DNA from: Himantopus leucocephalus
Lineage: Eukaryota > Chordata > Aves > Charadriiformes > Recurvirostridae
NCBI GenBank assembly: GCA_003993805.1
Contig: RSEF01000004.1
Span: 11,634,846 to 11,698,845, forward strand
Length of the DNA: 64,000 nt
Direction of reading: 5' to 3'
The notes under the pieces are model-generated. The model saw nothing but the letters and a program-made list of their open reading frames with translations, was not told where the DNA came from and did not search any database. Within the stretch, counting starts at the first letter, position 1, and each line of letters starts with the position of its first letter. Position numbers and translations under genes: made by a program. Below are positions 13,011 through 26,690 of this stretch, in pieces.

Positions 13011-16000
13011 ACTATGTTAAACAGATTTATGATGGAGCTCGCTTAGGATGAAATAATTCCAGCAAGTGTTTACGTGGGATGAACACTCGCTGATGTGAGT
13101 GGGTGTGAGTAGGACAAACAGATGCAATGGGCTGAGACTGAACACATATTTGTGCAAGTATGTGTGAATGAGATACTGCTGCTGTTTTCCAAACATTGAT
13201 GAGGAGCTGCTAAAATCATAGGAGTCAGTCACATCACTTTGTCTGTTTAGTTTCTTAAATGGAGCACAGATTGAGTAAATACTGGCTGTTAAACAAAAAC
13301 AAACCCCACAGTCAGTTCTAACCTCAACCTTGATTTCCTACTATAATCTTCTTCCCAACAGTTTTATACACCTGCTTCCAAAAGGAGGAGCTCACTGAAG
13401 TACTCATAATTTCTCCCTTGGATATTATTGACTAAAAAAATACCTGTATTCAGCCCTAGTATATTTGGTATGTGTCTGTTCACAAATCAAGTACAAATCA
13501 CTCCATAATTATCTAATGTCCTAAGAGCATGTAATGCAATAAAATTCCAAATCACATTTTAAATTCCACATTTGTTGTAAATTTGTGTGTATATAATTTT
13601 CTAGGAAATGACAAGGTATATTCAAGTTTAAATCATATTATTTTTAGCTGTTGAGGAAAGCACTAGTCCATTATTTTCCATTCCTTTTCTAGTTCCTTGC
13701 AATCTATATGCACTGCAGTTAGGCTTCTGTGATAAATAGCTCTGCAGAGAGTAAAAGCTTACTCATTTTCTTTGATTTCATCTGCAATCACCTCACAGTT
13801 ATTCAGGCTGCAGGTGCAGAAACACGGAGCTGGTTCCCCGTGAGCTGTGTGGGCGTGAAAGCGGAGTAGCTGTAGTTGATGCAATGCTGCGATATGTGGC
13901 TTTTGTGACTTAGGTCAGTGCTCGCTGTGGGATCTCTGCCTTCGCAGTCCGTGGCGTTCCTGACTCTTCAGTGCTCTCTGCAGTTTAATATACGTGTGTT
14001 TGTGTAACTACTGATTTTTTGCTTCATTTGTGTTACCAGAACTCTCAATTACTTCAGGTAATAGAGAGGTTATTATGTTTGGTGTTCTGGCAACTTGGTG
14101 TGATTTTGGAACAGATATTGCAGTCATTTTCCCCTAGAAAACTAATGACAGTTCTTGCAAATGTAGGAGCTGTTGCAGAAGGTTTGAGGGAATTGAGCTA
14201 GAACCTCTGTCAGAAACAGGTTGGCAGCTTAGTTTCAACCTGTTTTTCAGTTTCACTGTTTAGCTCAGATAAACTTGTATCAGGTTCAGTCAATACGCAT
14301 TGCCATTTCTGCTTCACAAATAGGTTCTTACTTCCAAGACAGTTTTGGGTTTTTTTCCTTAAAAGAAATTAAATATACTTTAAACATCAGAATTTGGGAA
14401 ACAGTAGTGTAGAAATGCAAATATTTTTACAAGTGTGTTGGGTGTTAATAATGAGACCAGAATCTCTTTTTAACTGTAACAAGTAGTATAAATGTTCCAG
14501 GACTGACTCATACATTGTATGCTTGCCAAGAATGATGAGAGTAAATATTTCCCAAAGCCAGCTCTTTTTCAGTAGACTATTGTTAACTGGCATTTGATAT
14601 ATTATAGCAGCATTCATCACAACTCTTCAGATGAGGTTCAGTCAGGAGTCCAGTTACATTTGTCATTTTCTTTTTTTTTTTTCTATTTTTTTTTTCAGAA
14701 TGTCTCATTCAGCTTTATTTACAAACCGGAGCACTTGATGTGAAATAAAACAGTGCCATGAAATTTCAGGAAAATGTTGTTATTCTAGATATCCACTTAA
14801 AGGGTACTGGTTTTAGCATTTTTTTTCAGCCTATATACCTCAGTGGTAGTGAGTTTTTGAAGCTGTGAATGCCATAGAGATTAAAAATAAGTTTCCTTCA
14901 TATTTAAGATCCAAAAGATAATTGAGGAGCACTTGTACTACTATTCTTAGTTTGGTTTCCAGCAGCTAATGCTGGGGTGGGGTTTAAAACAAGGTCTGAG
15001 TAGGAAGCTAGGCTACTAATTCACAGAGGCTTTTGGCGCAAAATGAATGAAGTTGCATGTTTTAAGTTCTATTCATTATGTGCAAGTAGAACCAAAGCCA
15101 CATACCTGAAAGATTAATTGTTGTAGAATTTCTAAAAGATTTGCTAAATTTGGAATTTCTAAAAGACTTCAGTTACAGCTTCAATATTCCTAGCATATTG
15201 TAGGCAATACAATGCTCTAGTAATTTTTAAGGTAAATTATTGATATAATATCACTATAAAGTGTTTGCTAACAAAAAGAAAGCAAGACCTTTGTAATTTT
15301 GGTTCAGGATTATAATATATATATTTTGTGCAATTTGAAAACAAGAAGTGTTTTTATTTTAAGCTATTATTAAATGTAATGAAATTGGCAACAGCATGTG
15401 AAAATAAAACATTTGAATCTTATATGTAAATCTTCTAAAATTCTGTTGTTATTTCGTAAGATAATGAGATGGTAAATCCTACTGAACGCTACAAACCTTG
15501 TTGGCAGTTTCTGACTCCCACAGTTACTACAGCAGGTTTTCAGATCTCGGGGCACCAGACAAGGAGCTCTTCTTTGAATCTCAAAAGAGATAGCTTTACA
15601 GCAGAGATGTGCCTTGAAGCTGGAACATTTATTCATGGATCAATGGGTGGCATTGCTTGAGAGAAGCTAGCAGCCTTGCAGTCTTCTTCCTGTCAGTATG
15701 TTTTGATGTTAGACTGGAGGAGATTTGTCTAACACTTGAAAGGAGTCTTGAGATGGGAAAGAAAGGGAAATGAGATCAAACAACGGCCTGATTATATATT
15801 GTTTAAATAGGAGCTTCCGGGGTATATATGTAGCAGTTTTTAAATATTAATCTTATACCCATTATTTTTCTGTGTAAGTAAAAAGATTATACTTCTCTAA
15901 GGAAAAAAACAAGTAATGGTCAAAATGAGCAAGGTGGAGGCCTGATAGGCAAGCTATTAATTTGATATTCTTGTGGGGAAAAAAGGGCTATTTTACCATA

Positions 16001-16186
16001 TGCGTTGGGATTTTTAAGGAGCACATTACATTGGCCCAGTTTACACCCTGATTAGAGCTATAAGTTGTTCGTTTTTATAGGAATAACATTATCTGGATGT
16101 ATTTTTTTTGTTATTCTGCTATAGAAAGAGGAATATGGAACTCAAGTGTGAGTACTTTTATAAGAAAATAAGCTACTCATGGGCTT

Positions 16187-16240
16187 GTACCAGCAGAAGT
16201 GTTTCCAGCATGAAATCATGCTTTTTGCTGAAATTGGTAC
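16187..16240 (+). other. Imperfect 54-base hairpin
   Basis: GTACCA at the left end pairs with TGGTAC at the right end, and the centre is a perfect AGCATGA-AA-TCATGCT inverted repeat, with a partly paired middle. It is not similar to a microRNA precursor I know. The two-base centre makes a cruciform or repeat relic more likely than a Dicer substrate. Confidence 0.4.
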
Positions 16241-16638
16241 ATTAGCACAAAAGCTGCGTCTGTATCAGAGCATGTGCCAGCAGGCCTGCCAAGAATTTAT
16301 ACTGCGATATTTTTTATTGAAGAAAGTGTATAACAAATAACTGGACAGATTTTGCCTGCAAATATTCACTGATAATAGGTCTGAATGAGGGTTATATAGG
16401 ATTTAAATGTTGCTCAGAAAGTATTTCCAGATTTTGGTGTGGTGAAAATCTTCCAACTGTAACATAAGGCAGTACTCTTTCACTGAATCTGTAACCATGC
16501 TGTTCAGAGAAATAGCTCTTACAAATCAATCTTAAATGGTGTACAAACTGTAAAGCTAAAATAGACAAATTTAACACTTTAAAATGCTGTAGTGTTGTTG
16601 ACAATATCTACTTCTGATCGTTTCAGCTTGAACATACT

Positions 16639-16639
16639 N
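16639..16639. other. Single-N joint without obvious flanking duplication
   Basis: One unknown base in AT-rich sequence. Unlike most other single-N positions in the window, the flanks do not form an evident direct repeat. Confidence 0.9.
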
Positions 16640-19600
16640 AGATCGTTTTTCTAAGAGTGGTCTTGGCACTAGGGATCGCTTTTGTCTTTTTTTAGTTATT
16701 TGGAAAAATGTTCTTGTTTTGGTTTTTAGCATTCAGAAGGGAATCAGTGTAATGTAAATACATGAAATGTCTGTACTGAAAACTGCAGCATAGTGCACAC
16801 AAACCTCAGATTAATTGGCAGCCAGAAAAGTTAACTTATCCACAACTAGGTTGGTTCTCAAGCTCACTCATTTTATTTCTAGGCTACGTTGCAGACATCA
16901 GTGCAACAATTTCCAGAAATACATTAATTATGAACATACAGGTGTAGGGAATTAAGACTGCAGCCTTGATGTCTTTAGACCAGAAGTACAGTTCTTTACC
17001 ACTTGAAGTAGAGGAAAGTTTTATTAGCTTATGGTGGTAGTAATTTTACATCTTCCCTATGGACTGATCTCTTGGGAATAATTTCACTTTTTATAATGAG
17101 AAAGTCATTGCATTCCTCCATGGAGACTTTTTGCCTCAGCCCTAAAGAATGACTGCCAGCTCATAGAGTCCTAATAGTAATGTTGTTCCAGTCTTGTCAG
17201 TGTGAAAAAAGAAGGTATATGGTCTCTCATGTGGAATGAAAGATTAGTTTGAACAGCATGATGGTGACAAGTTTCTCTTTCTTATTCGCTAGGCATCTTA
17301 TTCTTACATTTTTGCAGTCATATCTAACAGTACAAGAAACATTTTAATTATTCAAGAGGTTCAGTGAATGCTGATAGACTCAATAAAATCTAGGTTTGGA
17401 AGCCTAAAATCTGTGGTGGGTTTGGTTTTTTTTTTTTTTAATATTAAGAACCAAATGTATCCAGTGATTAGCATTCAGTGATTAGCACTTTATAAAACTT
17501 CCTAGTTTTATAGCATAAGCAGTTATGTCCAATTTATTCCACCATGGTTAATAAGGATTGCCACATTGGCTCAGAAACTAAATACATAAAGCTGAGCAAA
17601 ACTCAGTCGCAAACAGCAAACAAACTTTATTCGTGCTGATTTTTTTGTGGGGGATATTTTAGGGGAAGGAAGAAAGGGAATAATCTGTAATGTACTCAGT
17701 GAAGGATAATTCAGCTGAATATAAATATGTATTTTGTGCTGCTTGATACATACCGCAACAGTCCCAGATGACAAACCTGTTTTAAACCACTAACTGATAG
17801 AAGCTTTGTCAAGTAGGACTCTGAATGACAGATGCTGACCTACATATTTTCTGAAAGATCTCTAAAACTTGCTCCCAGTTAGTAGATGGTGGTGATGCCT
17901 TAATGGCTTTGTGATTCTAGGAGTTATTCATGCTCCAGTTTTTTCCTCTGTGTTCATGCCAGCAGTGTAGCACTAGTGTTCTCTGAAGGGGGTTTTGAAC
18001 AACAAAATCTGTATAAATGTAGGTGTGTTTGAAGCAGACCTCTATTACAAGACCTTAAACAGGAGGAAATATGTAATCTTCATCTAGTTTTTTAGTTTCT
18101 CAAAAGATATAAACAGAGTGGACCCAAAATTTAACTTGTATTTTCATGGATTATGGTATTTTCTCTATAAATATATTAATGTAACAAGGGAAAAGGTTGA
18201 GTTTTGAGTAGTTATGCAATTGTTCCAGTTGGTATTTTTATAGAGATAATTACAGAGAAATTCTAAATGAAATGTAATTTTTCCCTAACCTCTTTTTTAC
18301 ATTTCGTTTCTCATTTCAGCAAATTTTCAGGCAGTTAAAATAGCTTGAAACCAAACCAAAAAAAGTAAATTTTAAAGCACCATATTTTTATAATTCAAGC
18401 CATTTCTGGCAAAGCTACATAAAACTGCTGAGTTTTGTTAAGGAAAGCAAGTTACTTGGGCAGTTGTTGAAGGAAGAACAAATAACAATTCATACTGTTT
18501 AAAAGCAGTTTTTATAGTGTTAAAATTCAAACATCAGTCTTGCTGAAAGTATTATTAGCTGAATAAGATTTTCTTATTTTTTTTTATATACATATATTTT
18601 CATTATTATCTGAGTCCTTGAATAACGTGTGGGGTCAGAATAAAGGAAAATAAACCTAACATCCATTATAAGTTTTTGCCCCCAAAGGAGAAAATATCCC
18701 TGAACCACATTTATTTGCTACATTTTTTCTACATACCTATACCATATTTTAACCAATATGAACTAGTATTCGTGCTATATATTGTTTATTTCTCCTGCCT
18801 ACTGATATGGCGCTTAATTTTTTCAGAATGTTTATCTGTAGAACACGTAGTGTGGATCATATTTGTCAGGGCTGAATGTACAATTATGTATTTATTGCTA
18901 CTGGAAACAATGATATATTTCTTCCTTTTGCTGATAGTTGTAGCCATCAGGCAGTTTGTTCCCGGTGTGGAAGTGTTGCTAGTTAAAAACATATGTTTAA
19001 AGATGCTTTGACTGCTTCCACTTTAGAAGTCGGGATACGAACCGTCTCGCTCTATAGACTCATTTACTATACTTCATTTTTAAATAAAATTTTAGGATAT
19101 AAAGTTTATCCTTGCACATTTTTGTCATGGTCTTTATTCACAGAAATTATTGAGTACCTTGTGGAAATAGAAAAATTAAATGTTTTAATTTTGTTGTGAA
19201 TTTTCTACTTTGACTTAAAAGCAGAATAAAATGGTTGTAAAAAATGGATGACCTTAGAGGAAAATTCTTTTAGCTTTTTGTAGTGTGTAAGTCATACAAC
19301 ACTATTTTCACATTACAAAATATTTGAATTACTTAGCTATGAATTAATACATACCCGTGCATGGCATTTTTATTCCATACGTTGCCTTGGTTTTGGTCAA
19401 CATGTGAGAACTGGTAAGGTGAATAATCTTAAAAAAAATATCATTCCTAAAATATAAGAGGTGATGCATGCATTTATATTTAATTCTACATAAATGCAGC
19501 AAATTGTAACCATTAATAGAGTAATTGCCAATTTAATGTTCATAGTTGGACCCCTTCTGAAGGGGTCTGTGAATAAGAAGGCGCTCAGGCTGACTTCAGG

Positions 19601-22600
19601 TACTCCTTTTTAAAGAAAAGCAAGCCTGTTGTCAGTATGCTTAAATTTACCATCCAGCTTTCGAATATTTTTTAGAAGTCAGCAAGTAGAAAAGAAATTG
19701 AAATCACTGGGATAGTGCAGAGACTCTGGCAATTTGATAATTTCAGAGGGTTTCTTGGATCTACACAAAGAATCAGATGAAGGTGGAAGTGAGGAATTGG
19801 AGTCAGATATAATGAAAGAATTTAGGAAGAAATAGCTTTTTGTAAGGCTAATGGGAAGTTACTAGTGAAAATAACAAAATGGTATAGGGAACTTTGGCAT
19901 CTTTTCAAAAACAAAGACAGGGGTCCTGTGTAATTGATTTTTTCAAGGCTGCATTAAATACCATTTTGGTTCTGACTTAATGCCCGATTGCATGGCCAGC
20001 AGACATCTGCAGGCAATTTTGGCAAATTCTACTGACATTTGTGTCCCAAATCTGAGGAATTCTGCTGGACATTAGTTTTAGCGCACAAGCTGTAAAGCAT
20101 TATACTTTGGAGAATCCTATGATTATGTTTATGCAACATTTCCCTCCAAAATAAGGAGCACTATGTATAATTTACCAAGTGCCTCATTAGATATTATATT
20201 ACTCTTTTCTGTGCTTATTCAGACATGGAATTGAGCCTTGATTTGTTTTGAATACAGTAAACACTTTCATTTTCCTGCTGAGCTATTGACTTTTTTGTTT
20301 TAAAAAAAAGTTGGCATGAAGTTAGCTTTAGGGATGTGGCTATGAGTATTTCAGATGAATGCAATAAGCCAGTTTTAGATGTCTCTGTTAACGAGAAATG
20401 TATTCAGGAAGTGTAAATAATGAGCTTGCTAATAATATAATGGGAAGCTGATTCTCAGGTTGATGTACTCGTTCCTATTAAAAGTTTGAATATAATTTTT
20501 GAAATCCTGTTTAATTATGAAAGATGACATGCTAATGATAAAATTCTCCTATCGGATCAGCTGGAGAAATCTCAGATGTAATAGAAATGAAGGCTTGACC
20601 TTTCTCAGGTGCAGACTTTTGTCTCCATTATGTGGTTCTGCCTGATTTCCTGTTTTGAGAGGATAAATTCAGGCAGCTCCTCTCTAGAGTTGTGGGAAGT
20701 GTGGTTGTTCATTGGTAATCATGGGTGCTGTCTAGGTGGTACCTCTTTAACCACTAAGTGGTTGCTTAGCTAGACTTAGACCAGAGTATTTAGGGTCTTG
20801 GAGTACCAAGCCTTAAACATTTGTATTATAGAAATTTTCATTTTTAAGCTGGTTTAAGCACAAATCTACTCTTAATGCTAAAAAGGATACCTTGTAAAGC
20901 AATTCCAGAGGGTTTTTTTTATGTAATACTTTTTAAAAATACCTGTTTTATTGCTAGTAGAGTACTACGTGTATGTAACCATAAGGAGTGGGCAGGTTAG
21001 TTTGAGACCACTGGGGAATGCATTTTGTTTTCAGTGATTACTCAGATGAGTTCATAAACAGGAGACCTATGCTACTTGTTCTCTTAGCAGAAGCATATAT
21101 AGTTCTTGTGATGTTTAAAGAAGAAATCAGGTATGTCATGTTAAGTCTTATATGCAATATTCACTAGAATTTCCCATTTCAAATGCTTTCAGTTATGTTT
21201 GATAGTCCCAGCTGATGAATAAGATAAAGTAATTCTAAGAAACACTTTGGGAGAACTATGAAAACACCAGTTTATTTTTGGTGAATCACAGCATTGGAGT
21301 TGAGTACTTCTACAGAGTCTGGATGGGTTTTGATCATCTTAATGCATGCAAATAATACAAAATAAGTGTAAAGAAGAATAAATGATGTATCTCTACATTT
21401 TTAAAAGTGCTTTTTTTTTTTCAAGGTACATCACTTCACATACTTATGCCATAGCATTTGCTACTATGGAAAAATCTGTTCCATAATTTTTGGGGTGTGA
21501 AATGGATAAATGTCCCTGATCACTGTTTTAGATGTGTATATTAGTTCTATATGTATTATCTAGGACTATTGTTAAGTAAGAAACTAGCCTTAATAATACA
21601 TAAAAATGTCTGGTATTTCAATTCAAAAGACTCTTAAACTTTCAGTTTTCCACTGCTTTGTACTTCAGTGACAACATGCCATATTAATTCCCTTTTCCTC
21701 ATCACTGCTAAGTATGGATTTGTGAGATCTGTTCTTTTGACCGTATACGATAAATCTTTGTTGCCAAAACACCAGTGTTTGTAGAGAAGATATTTTAAAT
21801 AACAACTTAGAAATGTAAGTTTCATTGAAAATGTCATTTTTCAAACCAGAGTGACTGCTGATTTAATTAGAAATACAGACTTCATTTTGCTGTAGGCTAT
21901 ATATCACTTGCATCAGAATGTCCTTACTCGCTCGATAACCTGTTCAGCATCCAATTCTGTGTAGAGGCATTTTGCTTTGGTTTGAGGTTTTGGTTTCCCT
22001 TTAGTAACATGAGTGTTCCTTATAAATTCATTTACTTCGGGAGTTTTCTGGTTCATATCACAATTAGTAGCAAGAAAAGGGGCAGTAAATTTTGGTTGAA
22101 ATATGAAACATTCAGCTACTGACCTTCTCAGATATTTGCCATTATTGTTTTAGACTGCATGATGGAAGTTTTATCGTAACTTTGTTTTAAAATTTTGGAT
22201 TAAGCTTGGGTTTTGTGTGTGCAGATGAAAGAGGATTAAAGCTCTGATTCATTACTGTGCTTATTGGTGCTTATGAAAGGTCAACTCTAAATATCTCACT
22301 AATCTATTGCAGTCTTTGAGCTGATACATGGTCTGTCTAGAACACCGCAGCTCTTTAATGCATCTCATTATTTGGGGAAATCCCTTTTGAAGACCTGGAA
22401 CTCAAAACCAACTTCACTGTAGCATGTGCTGAGTGTCCTTGTCCATGTATACCTTTTGCTGAAGCCTTAGACATCTGCCTGTGGTATTGTATGCAACTGG
22501 TCTTATTGGTTTTGTTGTTATTTCATAAAGCCTTAGTCTTTACCTACTATTAGCCTCCTGAGAAAAATATCTAAAAGTCTCTGCTACTTTAGAGCAGAAA

Positions 22601-25600
22601 AATGTCATTCATTATTCACTGGTTGGTTTTGGGTGGGTTTTTTTTTGGTAACTAGTTCATTACCTTGGAACATCATTGTTAATTGTATCAAAGGCAAAGC
22701 AGTGTGGTAAAGAGACTATAAACCTGAGGGGAAAGAATCAGCGTGTAAAATGATAACAGATTGTGGCCACAAAAAAAATCCTTTTTTGTAGACAGTAGGC
22801 CTACATTTAGAATTTCATAGTTATGTATGATGTCTGAGAAGTCAGATGGTTTCATATTTTCTACTGCTGTGTTTTTAGGGCTTGATCTTATGTGTGTTTT
22901 AGTCAGTGGCAAGTTTTCCATCTAACACCAGTGGGGCCAAAAACAGCATATAGAGATATTGGCTACAGTATTTGATCCCAAACAAAACTGCTTGCAAGTG
23001 TGTACTCTGGGTTTTTTGTACAGGGTTTTCCCGTTCATTATTGCATTTTTATCTTCTTGGCAAATATGCACAGTTTATGTTTTCAGCACCAAGGCTATGC
23101 ATTTGAAATTAAATGGATGAACAAAAAAGGTATAGCAATGAGACTTTGAGGAGATTGGGATTATAACCAGGGACAGTCAAAGAATTCAGCTAAAGAGAAT
23201 GAGCAAGCACCCTTTCCATCTTTGTCTTTTATTTAAACAATTTGGATTTATTTTAAGTAATATCTGCCAATGAAGTTTGGTGTTGGTTTGTTGTTGGTTT
23301 TTTTTTTGTATTACAGCCTAAAAAGTCCTAACACTGCTTGTTTTTCATATGCTTTTCTGCATTTTAGTTATGACCTAATGATGACTTTTACAAATGATGA
23401 TATTTTAGTTGGAGATTATGATTATTGATGCTTTAGTTAAGGAGCTTGGATAGTAAACAATTTTCTCACAAAAAATTTAGCAACTCATGTTTTCATGCAA
23501 TATTAAACTTAATAGGTATTATTTAATTAAATGGAGTAATTAGTTCCATAATTCGAAACTCAAAAGTTAGCTGTTTAACAAAAATCATCAAGCCTCTCAG
23601 TAACAGAAGTGTAGCTATATGACAACTTTGTCATATTTAGTACTTATTGTGATGCATAGATTTTTAGCATGGACATGAAGAAATATCTGCTGAAGAACAA
23701 AGATCATTATTTTATGTGTTTGAGCAGTAAAATTGTTTTATATATGTTTAGATGAATCTAATTAAAGTTAAATTAATCTAAATTCAGATTAATCCAATTC
23801 AATAGGTCCCTGTCTCCATGATTGTATTAGTAACAATTTAATGTAGGGTTTGCTGTGAAAGGAATGACTGGGCTAAAAATGCCTCTCTTCCCTCCTTTTC
23901 TGTCTACAAGGTTAATTTTAAGCTAGATCTTGTCATTAATCCCGTTTACAACATGGCTCTATGCATACTCTTATGAGCTCAACAGATGGCTCATGAATCC
24001 TGTGAAGAGGGCAGGGACCTTTTTAAGAGGTTTTACTGATGGAAGGGCAAAAGTTGCATAGAATCTCTTGGAGGAAGTATTTCTCAGAGCATTTAAATTC
24101 ATGGTATAACAATACCACTTGGGGAAAAAAATTATTCTTTTTATTCTGTGTTTGAATTGTGGGACTATAGATAGCTATGTGCAACCCAGGCTTGTACAGA
24201 TCCCCAACTCCTGGGGCAAATGGTTAGTATAGCACAAACCTGTAACAAAGGCAAGAGAACTGACTCAAATAATAAAATATTTAACGGATGTTTTTAATCC
24301 TAAACTCTTGTGTGGCTAGGTAAGTATGGTCTGTACATCTCTCTGAAATTTTTAAACTACAGCAGAAATTGCTTTGATCTCATAGCACTGTAATATTTGC
24401 TGTTTTTTGCCAAAGATGTGAATTGCCTTGGAAAGCTCTGCTTGTCAGCTTGACTTCTGCGGAATACCTGCATCCCCAATTAGAGTAAAGTCAACTTATA
24501 AGAACTCTGAATTCTGTAAAATTTTGTGCTTCATCAGTAAATGAAAATTCAAGTTACAGCCCTAACCTGATAGAAAACTCTCTTGCAAAGTGCCTTAAAA
24601 CTGCATCACTCTAGGCAAATACTGGATTTATAATGATATCTATTTAATTAAAAAAAACCCCACACAACAGAAAACAAACAAAAAATGTAAATCAAAACAA
24701 ACTCCCTCCCTGCAAAAAGCCTGATTCGCTATTCTGGATTCTTGAAACAATTGTTCATTGTTTCAGTCTCAAGGCAGTCTTGTTTAAGTGGGCAAAAAAA
24801 TTGTTCCAAGGATCTTAGAATAAATCCAGATTATACTGGAAAGCAATGAAGAGAGCATGAATATTGTAATACTAAGAAAATCTTAACTCTACACATACAC
24901 TTTGATACTATGATAATTTATAAAAACTCATTCTTTTATTGTTATTTTTCCTTTCTCCTCCCTTTTATTTGTTTCTTTAAAAATATATTACAGAGTATAT
25001 TGAATAGAAGTCAGGTTATTTATTTGTAGATTTGTAGATTATTTATCCATATAACCTTATAAAACACACTGAATGGGAGCATATCTATGCAGACATTAAA
25101 ACCGCATAGTCTGGTGTTATGTAAACAGCATAAGCACATTTCTCAGAGTCCAAATATTATTCTGGCATTTGAAAATTACTCAAATTGGTAGTGATAAATA
25201 TGGTGAAGTAATACAGTCCCTCTAATGTTCCCATTTGCAAGCTAGAAAGCTGCTTTCTGACATTAAGACTCCTGCAGGGTTTACCAAACTACCTTAGTGT
25301 GCTGTGTGTTTTGCACAGGTTAGAGCTTATGACCCAAGGCAAGATTTTATTTACATGGAATAGCATTGTTGAAAGTGTAGGTTAGGATCAACAATAACAT
25401 TGAATTGTAAGTCAGGGAAGAAAAAGAAAAGATTCTTGATTGAACAGGTAGTGTTCATAAAAAATAAAAACAAAACGCCACAGAACCTATGGAGCACTAA
25501 TGAGAACACAGCAATTGCTGTTTGGCTCTATTCTTATAGACCTGATATATTTTCCATCTTCTTTGGGTTTTTTCCCACTCTTTGTTTTCTAATTTTTTTT

Positions 25601-25988
25601 TTTCGTAAGGCTTGCAGCAGTTGACTTAATCTTCTTGCAGGTCTGCAGTGAGAAAAAACTGAAACTGGTAACTGCACATAATATTTAAAAATAGTAATAG
25701 TAGTAATAAAATAATGTGATCGATAAATTATTAAAAGTACATCTGATGGAATAACAACTCCAGTAACAGTATTCTGAGATGACTGGTAAGGTTTGTATGC
25801 TAAATAAAATCGGGTACCCATTTGTGAAGTACTGTGCATAGCAAATTAATTTACTAAAGCAGAATTTTCCAGAAAGGTACATTTGAAAATATTAAGAATG
25901 GGATATCCATCATTTCTCCAGGGTGCTTGTGTTTCTGTTTAATAACATTCACTGAAGTGTTTTTTGCATTCTGTTGCTTGTTTGTTTT

Positions 25989-26690
25989 TTAAAGCACCTC
26001 ATTTCCATCTTTTAGTCTGGCTTTAACTTTCAAATGGTCTTTCACTGCTAAGTTAAAGTGCTTCAGTTCCTGGTATTTTCTTTCTTTGAACAGGTACTGA
26101 TTAATTGTAGCTCTATCACTTAAGTCTTGTGTTTGATAAGTCAAATGAATTGAGGAGATTATCTCATCATGTTCCTGTAAAGCCTGTATCACATTTATGC
26201 ATCCTCTGATTTATTTTTTTTAAACATCCTAAAACTGTAGGCATCAAAATTAGGTGCAGTATTTAAGTATCACTCCACCTGTGGTACATCCGGAGGTAAT
26301 ACAACTCCTCTATTTTTGTCAGTACATTCTTATATATTTATCTAAGGATCAAGTTATGTCTTTCACCATAGCATTATATCCTGGGGCTCATATTAAGTTA
26401 CTGGACCATCTCAAGTCTTTTCCAGAGTATCTGATTTCCCTGATGCATGCCCCCATTCTGAAAGCATGCCCTACAGTCTTCATTCCTGAATGTGTAAAAT
26501 GTATTTGGCCATTTTAAAAATGCACTTATTTGAACGGGTCAGACTTACTAAATGATCCAGATCATCCTGTACAATTGCCCTAACGTCATCATTATTTACA
26601 TTTTTACCAATCTTTCTGTAATCTGTCCATTTTATTTGCAGTGATCCTACATGTATTACCATTTCAGATTATTTAATGAAGGACAGAATG
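25989..26690 (-). mobile_element. CR1/L3-type LINE fragment, 3' half of the reverse-transcriptase ORF, decayed
   Basis: Read on the minus strand, the right end encodes a stretch corresponding to the region just after the catalytic YADD box of CR1/L3 reverse transcriptases, including RAIVQDDLDHLVS followed by N-K and a decayed equivalent of the family FNVAKCKVLH motif. The left end encodes KYQELKHFNLAVKD, matching the ORF2 C-terminal region (family pattern FxLAxKDRTRSNG). Plus-strand nucleotides in between follow the antisense consensus of this amniote repeat in order. Stops and frameshifts separate the pieces, so it is inactive. The 5' part of ORF2, the 3' UTR and any target-site duplication are missing. 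The family match is from memory; the boundaries are uncertain by tens of bases. Confidence 0.88.

Larger units (their letters stand above)
13011..25988. other. AT-rich gene-poor tract, no gene seen
   Basis: Nearly 13 kb without a supportable gene. The longest open frame (about 111 codons near 18.7-19.0 kb) encodes an I/L/Y/F-rich peptide typical of chance frames in AT-rich DNA. A slightly CpG-richer patch lies at about 13.80-13.98 kb. Homopolymer T runs occur near 14670-14697, 17430 and 22640, and T/G-rich low-complexity stretches near 23280. A perfect 8-bp inverted repeat (GAAACAAT/ATTGTTTC) lies around 24745. Confidence 0.65.
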
